Assembly: GCA_017882555.1 (NCBI GenBank)
Contig: JADGPH010000009.1
Span: forward strand, 1-13,396
Length of the DNA: 13,396 nt
Direction: 5' to 3'
Source of the DNA: Thermoleophilia bacterium
GTDB taxonomy: Bacteria; Actinomycetota; Thermoleophilia; Miltoncostaeales; Miltoncostaeaceae
Position numbers and translations under genes: made by a program. The stretch's first letter is position 1. Each line of letters opens with the position of its first letter. The notes below the pieces were generated by a model. That model was not told where the DNA came from and did not search any database. It worked only from the letters and a program-made list of their open reading frames with translations. This document shows, one piece after another, positions 1-6,313 of the stretch.

Positions 1-283
1 ACACACCCATCAGCCATTCGATGGTGTCCGCCAGGCGCCGACGGCGCGTGTGGTACCCCGATTGGGCGGGCGGTGTGGGAAACAGGTGGCCACGCCGCGT
101 GGCGGCAACCCTCAAAGAAACGGCGGTCGCTTGAGGATCCCGATGATCGCCCGTGGCCACGCACAGCGTGAGGACCTCCGAGCCGGTCAGCTCACGCCGT
201 TGAGTTGCCACGGGCTCTTGGTAGGAGAGATCCCGGCTGTGCAATACACGGCGATGCACACGGGTGTCGAGGTCGGCGTCCAT
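1..283 (-). pseudogene. IS982-like transposase remnant, N-terminal part, frameshifted, cut by window edge
   Basis: Read on the minus strand, this stretch gives pieces of the N-terminal third of an actinobacterial IS982-type transposase. An ATG at 283 follows a GGAGG with 5 bases between. The first frame begins MDADLDT. A second frame then reads IAVYCTA, a third gives LTGSEVLTLCVA, a fourth gives AIIGIL, and the frame near the edge reads HLFPTPPAQSGY and then RRRRLADTIEWLMG. In intact relatives these blocks lie in one frame and in this order, ending before the DDE catalytic domain. At least three or four single-base indels are therefore needed, and no functional product is possible from this copy. 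The catalytic region would lie left of the window and cannot be judged. The family call is from remembered motif similarity and is fairly firm; the exact IS is not identified. Confidence 0.72.
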
Positions 284-350
284 CGTGGCCTCCAGGTCGA
301 CGGTCTACTCGATACCGCCGACTTCGGCCCCTCTGCACAAAACCTCTTCA

Positions 351-368
351 CCACGGCGATCGCCGTGG
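351..368. repeat. Perfect 18-bp palindrome
   Basis: CCACGGCGATCGCCGTGG is a perfect inverted repeat with no spacer and contains GCGATCGC at its centre. It lies 68 bases upstream of the transposase remnant start, where an IS end or an IS promoter would be expected, but it is not itself recognisable as an IS982 terminal repeat. It could be a protein-binding site, part of a target site, or chance in GC-rich DNA. Confidence 0.6.
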
Positions 369-378
369 AATCAATTAT

Positions 379-480
379 CTAGTCCTCCCGGCTACGACGC
401 GTCGCCAACCCCTTGCGGGCGATTCGGCGCTGCACGACGAGTGCATCGCTGAATCGCGCTTTACGAGTCTTAGGAAGCAT
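379..480 (-). CDS. Possible 33-residue strongly basic small protein
   Basis: A short minus-strand ORF starts with ATG at 480 and ends with TAG at 379-381. It encodes 33 residues beginning MLPKTRKARF and rich in Arg and Lys. A GAGGTG lies three bases before the ATG, so it has a usable ribosome binding site, which is the main reason to list it. No family is recognised. It lies in the same debris as the integrase and transposase fragments, and a frame this short can easily arise by chance. It may also be the end of a shifted integrase reading frame. Confidence 0.2.
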   Translation of the reverse strand: MLPKTRKARFSDALVVQRRIARKGLATRRSRED

Positions 481-578
481 TGACACCTCATGACGGCATG
501 TGAGAGCGTCACGCAACTTTTCCCGGGGACGGGGCGCCAGCGATAGGTGTTGGTGCCATATGCCCCCCAAGACGCGGA

Positions 579-701
579 GTCGTCCAAGAGGTCCCGCACT
601 GCCGGAAAGACCGGAACGCGCCGACGGCCAGCACGCGACTTGGGCTCGACCATCGTCGAGCTCTTTGGATCCCACGCCCACTCGGCGTCTCGGAACGGGC
701 A
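579..701 (-). pseudogene. Tyrosine recombinase (phage integrase) fragment
   Basis: The minus strand here translates to a short but characteristic piece of an actinobacterial tyrosine integrase. It has WAWDPK, followed after a few residues by EPKSRAGRRRVP and then VFPAVRDLLDD. In intact integrases this is the stretch of the catalytic domain between the first catalytic arginine region and the HxxR box; the conserved Lys lies in the PKSRAG hairpin. The first catalytic Arg, the HxxR box and the nucleophilic Tyr are all absent, so it is inactive. The fragment starts immediately after the TAG stop of the 87-residue gene and lies in the same frame as that gene. The frame stays open to 375 but loses similarity. 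Proximity to two tRNA genes fits decay of an integrated element. Confidence 0.65.
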
Positions 702-965
702 CTACGCCTCGATGAGGAGCACCAAGGTCTCGGGCAGCACGCCGTCATACGCCATCGCCTCGGCCATCGCCGCGTTCCGCATCGCGGCCATGACGACATC
801 CATGTCGGCAACGTCCATCAGCACCGCCACCTGAGACGGGTTCTGCGGGTCGACGAACGTTCGGATGTTGGTGACGCCGAGGGGTCCGAAGACCTCTTCG
901 CGCTTCGGCGAGGCAAGCCAATGATCCTTGTCCTTCACCTGGTGATAGCCGATCACGGTGGGCAT
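702..965 (-). CDS. Small conserved-looking protein of unknown function (87 aa)
   Basis: The frame is open far upstream (to about 1307), but the protein-like part starts at the ATG at 965, which is preceded by AGAGGA about six bases away. The 87-residue product begins MPTVIGYHQVKDKDHWLAS. It has a soluble, balanced composition with no signal peptide or membrane segment. The pattern of a short N-terminal strand, a 'HWLASPKREEVFGPLGV' helix region, an 'IRTFVDPQNPSQVAVLMDV' strand pair and a C-terminal methionine- and alanine-rich helix suggests a small alpha+beta fold, perhaps a dimeric ferredoxin-like barrel; this is inference from the pattern only. It is the one intact gene among mobile-element debris and stands alone, followed directly by an integrase fragment. 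I do not recognise a function. Confidence 0.75.
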   Translation of the reverse strand: MPTVIGYHQVKDKDHWLASPKREEVFGPLGVTNIRTFVDPQNPSQVAVLMDVADMDVVMAAMRNAAMAEAMAYDGVLPETLVLLIEA

Positions 966-1371
966 GATGTTTCCTCTGCGTCGTGGGCCCAGCGGCGCCG
1001 GACCGGGGCAAGATCCTATGCCTTCGTGCCTTCTGCCTTCAAGGTTGAGCGCGGGCCGCACGCAGGGGCGTGTTCGGGAGGCCCCTCTGTCGACCCCCGC
1101 CGAGCAGGTCACGGCTGGCAAGTCGTCGCACGCTTGTCGCACACCAGGCGCGCCGATAGCGCGACCAAGCGGGACAGCGTCGCGAGCACAACCGCCGAGC
1201 CATACGCCTTCTTCGCCAGCATCTGCCCGCGTGTCGCCGTCTGTCCACGCCTTCCAAGGTGAATGTCGCAGGATCGAGCCTCGTCTGCCGCGCAGTCTGA
1301 GACGCATCCCGCGCCGTCTGAGACCGATTCAGACCGATTCAGCAGGTTTGAGGAGAGGTGAATGCTAACGC
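966..1371. other. Gene-free stretch upstream of the 87-aa gene
   Basis: No reading frame here has the look of a protein; the open minus-strand frame is arginine-rich and low in structure, as expected of chance frames in GC-rich DNA. The right part holds short repeats at 1295-1340. The promoter of the 87-residue gene presumably lies near 970-1030, but I cannot identify hexamers with confidence. Confidence 0.5.
1295..1343. repeat. Short direct repeats: two GTCTGAGAC and a 10-bp tandem
   Basis: GTCTGAGAC occurs at 1295-1303 and 1316-1324. The 10-base unit AGACCGATTC is then repeated in tandem at 1321-1330 and 1331-1340, with a partial third start (AG) after it. The 9-mer is itself a small inverted repeat (GTCT-G-AGAC). 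They lie about 30 bases from the tRNA terminator, on the side of the mobile-element debris. They could be old recombinase arm sites or simple sequence drift. Confidence 0.5.
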
Positions 1372-1397
1372 AAAAAGCCCCGCTGGCGCGGGGCTTT
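1372..1397 (-). terminator. Rho-independent terminator of the tRNA-Val/tRNA-Asp transcript
   Basis: On the minus strand a GC-rich stem AAAGCCCCGC pairs with GCGGGGCTTT around a four-base loop, and the 3' arm runs into five T residues. It starts seven bases past the 3' end of tRNA-Asp, so it clearly serves the tRNA transcript. It is the only hairpin with a T-tract that I see in the window; the others have none. Confidence 0.85.
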
Positions 1398-1403
1398 CAC
1401 TGA

Positions 1404-1478
1404 CGGGAGCGACGGGGCTCGAACCCGCGACCTCCGGATTGACAGTCCGGTGCTCTAACCAAGCTGAGCTACACCCCC
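1404..1478 (-). tRNA. tRNA-Asp (anticodon GTC)
   Basis: The minus strand folds as a 75-nt cloverleaf. The acceptor arms GGGGGTG and CGCTCCC pair with two G-T wobbles. The D arm is GCTC/GAGC with a ten-base loop, the anticodon loop is CTGTCAA with anticodon GTC, and the T arm contains GGTTCGAGCCCC. The discriminator base is G, as is usual for tRNA-Asp. CCA is not encoded and must be added afterwards. It is the second gene of a pair, 27 bases downstream of tRNA-Val, and is followed by a terminator. Confidence 0.95.
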
Positions 1479-1505
1479 CGGGGCCGGACTCACCGGGTCA
1501 GTCAG

Positions 1506-1577
1506 TGGGCGGTGACAGATTTGAACTGCCGGCCCCCTGCTTGTAAGGCAGGTGCTCTACCGCTGAGCTAACCGCCC
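1506..1577 (-). tRNA. tRNA-Val (anticodon TAC)
   Basis: The minus strand folds as a 72-nt cloverleaf. The acceptor arms GGGCGGT and ACCGCCC pair fully, the D arm is GCTC/GAGC, and the anticodon stem CCTGC/GCAGG encloses loop CTTACAA with anticodon TAC. The T arm is GGCAG/CTGTC around TTCAAAT, and the discriminator base is A. CCA is not encoded. It is the first gene of the tRNA pair. Its promoter should lie at about 1580-1640, in the gap shared with the divergently oriented ftsW; no clear hexamers were identified. Confidence 0.95.
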
Positions 1578-1756
1578 GTGTTCGGCGATGCGGGACGATA
1601 TCACCTTCCGATGGGTGTGGGCTTGGTTGAGCCCGTGCAGGGACGACAAACTGCATCCAACGTTTCGTGGCGGCCGGAAAAAAGCGTGGACTTTGCGCGA
1701 AACACTTTGGGCATCCGGCGAGGACATCGCCGTGCGTGGGTGAATCCCTTCACAAC

Positions 1757-3025
1757 GTGTCGACCCGTGCCCGCACTCTCCGTCCCGCGATCGCACGCCC
1801 GGAGACTGCACGCAGCCGTGATCGTGTGGCGCTCCATCGGTCGGCCCCAGAGAACACCATGATGGCGATCGTCTTCTGCCTCGTGTGTTTCGGCGTCGTG
1901 ATCGTCTACTCGGCGACCTCGTCGCAGGCGGTCATTGCCGGTACAAGCCCCTTCGCGTTCATGGAAAAGCAGTTCCTGTTCGCCGGAATCGGCGCGATGG
2001 CATTCACCTTCTGTCGCCGTTGGGACCCGAAGTACCTGCATCGGGTGGCGGGAATGGGACTGGCCGTGTCGATGGCCGCGCTGTGTGTCGTGCTCTTGCC
2101 TGGGATTGGCGTCCAGGTCAACGGCGCGAGGCGATGGATTAGTTTCCCGCTGCTCGGGCAGATCCAGCCCGCGGAATTCGCCAAGCTGGCGCTGGTGTTG
2201 TGGATCGCCGGGGCGATTGCGCGCGATCCACGCCGAGTGATGACCTTCAAGGGGCTCATCCCGTACCTCACCGTCACGTTGCTCATGGCCGGTCTGGTGC
2301 TTGCCGAACCCGACCTCGGAACGGCGACTACCTTGGCCTTCGTAGCGTTCGCGATGCTGTTGGTTGCTGGCGCACGGCCGCGCCATATCGCCGTGGCAGC
2401 GACGGCCGCGGGCCTGATCGCAGCTGTTGCAATTGCCGCGGCCCCGTATCGACGCGCGCGTCTGCTCGCATTCTTGGATCCCTGGCATCAAGCGACCGGA
2501 AACGGGTTCCAGACCGTGCAGGCCCAGATCGCCGTGGGGTCGGGCGGATTCCACGGGATGGGGTTGGGCGCAGGCATCCAGAAGGCGTTCTACCTGCCGG
2601 AGGCCCACACGGACATGATTCTCGCCTCGATCGGCGAGGAGCTCGGGTTCATCGGGATTTGCGCAGTCCTCGCGGCGCTTGGCGCCGTCGTGTTGCTCGC
2701 GTTCCGGATCGCCATTCGGGCGCCGGATTTGCACCAGCGACTGATCGCCACCGGCCTCGCCACACTCATCGCGGTCCAGTCGTTAGATAATGCGGGCGCG
2801 GCGCTGGGCGTCATGCCGATCACCGGGGTCCCCCTTCCGTTTATCTCGTACGGAGGGAGTAGCCTCATCGTGCTCCTCTCGAGTATGGGCCTGCTGTTTA
2901 GCATTAGCCGCCGAAGCCAACGTGCCTCACGACAACAGCAAACAACCGACGCGAGTACTCATCGCCGCCAGCGGGACGGGCGGGCACGTGATGCCAGCGC
3001 TCGCCGTCGGGGAAGCGCTGCGTGA
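1757..3025 (+). CDS. ftsW: Septal peptidoglycan glycosyltransferase FtsW (SEDS family)
   Basis: FtsW polymerises lipid II into glycan strands at the septum together with a class B penicillin-binding protein. The translation has about ten hydrophobic segments, starting with MMAIVFCLVCFGVVIVYSAT. It carries SEDS signatures: GSGGFHGMGLG, then PEAHTDMILASIGEELGFIG with the conserved catalytic Asp (codon 2612-2614), and GVPLPFISYGGSS near the end. The start is uncertain. GTG 1757 gives 422 residues with a basic cytoplasmic tail of about 34 residues before the first membrane helix, the usual arrangement. ATG 1859 would give 388 residues with almost no tail, and the frame is open back to GTG 1667; none has a strong ribosome binding site. 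The C-terminal tail after LLFSISRR is arginine-rich and overlaps murG by 104 bases. It heads the local dcw operon. Confidence 0.93.
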   Translation: MSTRARTLRPAIARPETARSRDRVALHRSAPENTMMAIVFCLVCFGVVIVYSATSSQAVIAGTSPFAFMEKQFLFAGIGAMAFTFCRRWDPKYLHRVAGMGLAVSMAALCVVLLPGIGVQVNGARRWISFPLLGQIQPAEFAKLALVLWIAGAIARDPRRVMTFKGLIPYLTVTLLMAGLVLAEPDLGTATTLAFVAFAMLLVAGARPRHIAVAATAAGLIAAVAIAAAPYRRARLLAFLDPWHQATGNGFQTVQAQIAVGSGGFHGMGLGAGIQKAFYLPEAHTDMILASIGEELGFIGICAVLAALGAVVLLAFRIAIRAPDLHQRLIATGLATLIAVQSLDNAGAALGVMPITGVPLPFISYGGSSLIVLLSSMGLLFSISRRSQRASRQQQTTDASTHRRQRDGRARDASARRRGSAA

Positions 3026-4022
3026 GCGTGCGGCTGAGGTCGCATTCGTTACTGCCCGGGGCCGCAGCGGTGAGGGATTTGCCGCCGCCGCGGGCTTTCC
3101 TGAAGAGACAATTCCCCTTCAGGGGTTTCGCCGCAGCCTAAGCTTGAGCAACGTGCGGACCTTGGCGATGGCGGCTCTCGCAGTTCCGCGCGCGATCATG
3201 ATGGTGCGCCGCCGACGCGCCGACGTCGTCGTCACCGGTGGGGGATACATGGCCGGACCCGTGGCACTCGCGGGCTGGTTGACGCGACGTCCCGTGATTG
3301 CGTTGGAGGCCGATTCGCACCTGGGTCTTGCCAATCGCGCCATCGCTCCGATCTCGCGGCGCGTGGTGTTGGCGCTTCCGCTCAGGGGACGGACGGGCCG
3401 TCGTTACCTTGTCACCGGACGTCCGGTCGGGCGATCGGTTCGGGCAGCGACCCGCACGAGCGGCCGGCGCATGTTCGGTATTGACCCCGATGTCACGGTT
3501 GTCGTCGTCGTCGGCGGGTCACAGGGGGCCCGCTCGATCAACCAGGCCGCGGTTGAGGCCTTCGGCCCGGAACCGCCATTTGTCGTGATTCACGTGGCCG
3601 GACCGCGGCAACTCGATCAGACCCGGTCGCTGTTCGGAGACGCGGGCCCCGGACCGAATTACCGCCTGGAAGGGTTCTTGAACGAGCTTCCTGAAGCAAT
3701 CGCGGCTGCCGACCTGGTCGTCTCGCGATCCGGGGGCTCGGTGTTTGAGCTAGCCGCGCTAGGTCGTCCGAGCATCCTCGTGCCATACCCGCATGCCACT
3801 GCCGATCACCAAACCACGAACGCCAACTGGCTCGTCAGTGCGGGGGCCGCGGTGATGCTCCCGGACGCCGAATGCACGGGGGCGCGTCTGCGCGAACTCG
3901 TGGGTGCCCTCCTGTTGGATCGGCGCCGCCTGGACGCCATGGCCGAGGCAGCGCGCGCGGTTGGACGCCCCGAGGCGGCTGATCGCATCGCAACGTTGGT
4001 GCTCGAGGCCGCGTCCCAGTGA
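2922..4022 (+). CDS. murG: Undecaprenyl-PP-MurNAc-pentapeptide GlcNAc transferase MurG
   Basis: MurG transfers GlcNAc from UDP-GlcNAc to lipid I to make lipid II at the inner face of the membrane. The 366-residue product has both Rossmann halves of the GT28 fold. The N-terminal glycine loop SGTGGHVMPALAV carries the catalytic-site His at residue 22, and GGYMAGP lies near 107-113. The C-terminal donor-site signatures are GGSQGARSIN (198-207), SRSGGSVFELAALGRPSILVP (from 268) and HATADHQ (291-297). The usual HEQN segment is replaced by EADSHLGLANR, a variant I associate with some deep-branching actinobacteria. GTG 2922 is chosen because the conserved domain starts 10 residues later; only a weak GAAG precedes it. 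It lies inside the ftsW reading frame in another frame and ends in TGATG with murC. Confidence 0.95.
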   Translation: MPHDNSKQPTRVLIAASGTGGHVMPALAVGEALRERAAEVAFVTARGRSGEGFAAAAGFPEETIPLQGFRRSLSLSNVRTLAMAALAVPRAIMMVRRRRADVVVTGGGYMAGPVALAGWLTRRPVIALEADSHLGLANRAIAPISRRVVLALPLRGRTGRRYLVTGRPVGRSVRAATRTSGRRMFGIDPDVTVVVVVGGSQGARSINQAAVEAFGPEPPFVVIHVAGPRQLDQTRSLFGDAGPGPNYRLEGFLNELPEAIAAADLVVSRSGGSVFELAALGRPSILVPYPHATADHQTTNANWLVSAGAAVMLPDAECTGARLRELVGALLLDRRRLDAMAEAARAVGRPEAADRIATLVLEAASQ

Positions 4023-5419
4023 TGATCGATCCTGTGTCGCCACGGCGATCGATCCACATGGTGGGCATTGGCGGTGCCGGAATGAGTGGGCTCGCACGGC
4101 TGGCGCTCCAGGCGGGGTATCGGGTCAGCGGGAGCGACCGGTCGGCGTCTGCGGTGCTGGACCAACTGGCGGCGCTCGGGGCACATATCACGGTGGGTCA
4201 CACCGCCGCCGCGGTGCCAGCCGACACCGAGGTGCTGGTGGTCTCAACCGCGATCGCGCCGGGCAACCCCGAGTGCCAAGAAGCCGAGCGTCGCGGCATT
4301 CCCATCCAACATCGCTCGGAGCTTCTGGTGGCGTTGATGCGAGGGCGCCGGGGCTTGGCTGTGGCCGGCGCGCACGGCAAATCCACGACCAGCGCGATGC
4401 TTCTGGCTGCCCTCGGCGATGCCTCTGGCTGCGTCGGAGCAACGGTCGCCGGGGGAGGGGGTACCGGCGCCGTGTGGGGCCGGGGGCCTTGGTTTGTCGC
4501 CGAAGCGGATGAGAGCGACCGGTCGTTGCTTCGCCTCGAGCCTGAGGGTGTGATCTTGCTCAACGTCGATCACGACCATCACACCACCTACGCCTCGATC
4601 GAGGAAGTCGAGGCGGTGTTTGCCACGTTTCTCGCGCGGGTGCCGGCCGATGGCGTCATCATTGCTGGTCCAGAACCCCGCGCCTGGAAGCTTGCGCGTG
4701 CCGCGGGTCGCCCGGTGCGCTTGGTCGGGGATGGTCCGGACGCGTGGGTGCATGTGGCAGCCCGAGACCAACATGGGATGCGACTTGAGTTTGCCGATGG
4801 CCGGACGCTGCATGTGCCGCTCGCGGTCCCTGGGGCACACAACGCCGCAAACGCCGCCTGCGCACTGGCTCTCGCCGATTGGTGCGGCGTACCGACGGAC
4901 GTTGCCGCAGCGCGGATTGCGGGCTTCACGGGGGTCGGTCGTCGCTTTGAATTCCGCGGAGAGGTTGCGGGAATCGTCATCATCGACGACTACGCCCACC
5001 ACCCGGCGGAGATTCGCGCCACGTTGCAGGGCGCTCGCGAACGCCACCCCGGTCGCATCATCGCCATCTTCCAGCCGCACCTGTATTCCCGCACCCGGGC
5101 ACTCGGCGCCGAGCTTGCAGATGCCCTGGCCAATGCCGACGTCGCGATCGTGACGGAGGTTTATGCCGCGCGGGAAGAGTACGACCCGGCTGTGAGCGGG
5201 CGGAGCATCGCCGATGCCATCGCGCCGCCGACCCGCGCGAAGTTTGCGCCGACCCTCGAGCAGGCCGGGCAGATCGCTGCTCGGCTGGCACGTCCAGGCG
5301 ACATGATCTTGACCCTCGGCGCCGGGGACATCACCGACCTGGCGCAGGAGTTGGTGCAGCTGTTGGAGTCCGAGTATTCAGGGCACGCCGCCGGCGGAGG
5401 CGCGGGCCATGCCGATTGA
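4022..5419 (+). CDS. murC: UDP-N-acetylmuramate--L-alanine ligase MurC
   Basis: MurC is the ATP-dependent cytoplasmic ligase that adds L-Ala to UDP-MurNAc, the first step of the stem peptide. The 465-residue product shows the three Mur-ligase domains in order. GIGGAGMSGLA (15-25) is the UDP-binding loop. AGAHGKSTTSAM is the ATP P-loop (116-123 core), where most family members read GTHGKTTT. EADESD, NVDHDHHTTY and AHNAANA follow. The C-terminal domain has IIDDYAHHPAEI, FQPHLYSRT and VTEVYAAREEY. The start is ATG 4022, which overlaps the murG stop by one base (TGATG); GTG 4019 immediately before it is an equally possible start. It overlaps murB by 11 bases, so the genes are probably translationally coupled. 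Confidence 0.96.
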   Translation: MIDPVSPRRSIHMVGIGGAGMSGLARLALQAGYRVSGSDRSASAVLDQLAALGAHITVGHTAAAVPADTEVLVVSTAIAPGNPECQEAERRGIPIQHRSELLVALMRGRRGLAVAGAHGKSTTSAMLLAALGDASGCVGATVAGGGGTGAVWGRGPWFVAEADESDRSLLRLEPEGVILLNVDHDHHTTYASIEEVEAVFATFLARVPADGVIIAGPEPRAWKLARAAGRPVRLVGDGPDAWVHVAARDQHGMRLEFADGRTLHVPLAVPGAHNAANAACALALADWCGVPTDVAAARIAGFTGVGRRFEFRGEVAGIVIIDDYAHHPAEIRATLQGARERHPGRIIAIFQPHLYSRTRALGAELADALANADVAIVTEVYAAREEYDPAVSGRSIADAIAPPTRAKFAPTLEQAGQIAARLARPGDMILTLGAGDITDLAQELVQLLESEYSGHAAGGGAGHAD

Positions 5420-6311
5420 GCTCGAGCACAACGTTCCGCTTGCGCCGTTTACGACGATCCGCGTCGGGGGTCTCGCCCGGGCGGTGTGCACCGCTCGGTC
5501 GTTTGGTGAGGTGACCGCGGGACTCGCCTGGGCCCAACGGTCTGCGCTCCCGGTTGCGGTTATCGGCAAGGGGTCGAACCTCTTGATCTCCGATGATGGC
5601 TTCGAGGGCCTCGTGATGCGCCTGGCGGGTCGTCTGAGTTCCATCGTGGTGCGCGATGGCGGGCTGTGGTGCGGCGGCGGTGCGTCGCTGCCGCGAGCGG
5701 TGCTACGCGCGGCCAAACACGGCCTCGCGGGACTCGAGTTTGGCGCAAGTATTCCCGGCACCGTCGGGGGGGCGGTGGCGATGAACGCTGGTGCCTATCG
5801 CTCGGAGCTCAAGGACGTGCTGCAATGGGCGGTGATCTGCACACCTCAAGGGCGTCACCGAGTTGGTCCAGATGATCTGGATCTGCGGTACCGCCACAGC
5901 GGTCTGGATGCGAACGAGGTCGTCGCGGCGGCCGCATTTCATCTGGACCACGACGATCCCGAGGCCATCATGGGGCGTCTCGGCGAGTTCCGCGGTCATC
6001 GCAGGGCCACACAACCACAGGGCGTGCGGACCTTTGGAAGCGTCTTCACCAATCCTGCCGGTGAATCGTCAGGGCGCCTCCTGGAGGCCGCCGGATGCAA
6101 GGGTCTGGTGATCGGCGGCGCACGTTTTTCTCCGGTCCATGCGAACTTCATCGAGGCGTCACCCGGATGCCGTGCGGACGACGTCCTGGCGCTGATCCGG
6201 GAAGGGCGGAACCGTGTCCACGCGGCGGGCGGGCCACTGCTTGAGCCGGAGGTCCGGTATCTCGATCCGGTCAGAGGGATCACGCGACCGCCGCTGGAGG
6301 ACGTGGGGTAA
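5409..6311 (+). CDS. murB: UDP-N-acetylenolpyruvoylglucosamine reductase MurB
   Basis: MurB reduces the enolpyruvyl group of UDP-GlcNAc-enolpyruvate with NADPH through bound FAD, giving UDP-MurNAc, the MurC substrate. The 300-residue product has the FAD-binding motifs GKGSNLL (53-59) and IPGTVGGAVAMNAGAY (115-130). The substrate domain follows, with the catalytic Arg in YRHS (161-164), the proton-donor Ser in FGSVFTNP (Ser211; Lys is more common where this protein has Thr), and the catalytic Glu region LEPEV (278-282). The compact form lacking the extra loop corresponds to the type II MurB of Gram-positive bacteria. ATG 5409 follows GGAGG with good spacing, inside the end of murC. A TAA stop lies two bases before ftsQ. 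Confidence 0.95.
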   Translation: MPIELEHNVPLAPFTTIRVGGLARAVCTARSFGEVTAGLAWAQRSALPVAVIGKGSNLLISDDGFEGLVMRLAGRLSSIVVRDGGLWCGGGASLPRAVLRAAKHGLAGLEFGASIPGTVGGAVAMNAGAYRSELKDVLQWAVICTPQGRHRVGPDDLDLRYRHSGLDANEVVAAAAFHLDHDDPEAIMGRLGEFRGHRRATQPQGVRTFGSVFTNPAGESSGRLLEAAGCKGLVIGGARFSPVHANFIEASPGCRADDVLALIREGRNRVHAAGGPLLEPEVRYLDPVRGITRPPLEDVG

Positions 6312-6313
6312 GG

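Larger units (their letters stand above)
284..578. other. Stretch without a confident gene between IS and integrase remnants
   Basis: About 300 bases separate the transposase remnant from the recognisable integrase fragment. Apart from the palindrome at 351-368 and a possible tiny minus-strand ORF at 379-480, nothing coding is supported. An open minus-strand frame continues from the integrase fragment down to 375, but its translation past about 579 no longer resembles an integrase, so the homologous part probably ended or shifted frame there. Confidence 0.5.

Noticed and set aside
50..382. Plus-strand 110-codon frame at the left end
   Set aside because: It lies over the minus-strand transposase remnant and has no recognisable domain, so it is best explained as a shadow.
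966..1307. N-terminal extension of the 87-aa protein to a 201-codon frame
   Set aside because: The extension is arginine- and glycine-rich with no protein-like pattern, while a good ribosome binding site precedes the internal ATG at 965.
1404..1478. tRNA-Asp 3' end as an integrase attachment site with a second copy in the window
   Set aside because: No repeat of the tRNA 3' half was found in 1-1370, so no att pair can be claimed.
1578..1640. Promoter for the tRNA pair around the GATATC at 1597-1602
   Set aside because: The -10-like sequence has no acceptable -35 partner at normal spacing, so it was not listed.
1601..2734. Long open minus-strand frame (377 codons) opposite ftsW
   Set aside because: It is a codon-bias shadow of ftsW: rich in Arg, His, Gln and Gly, without any domain-like pattern, and runs antisense to a clearly recognised gene.
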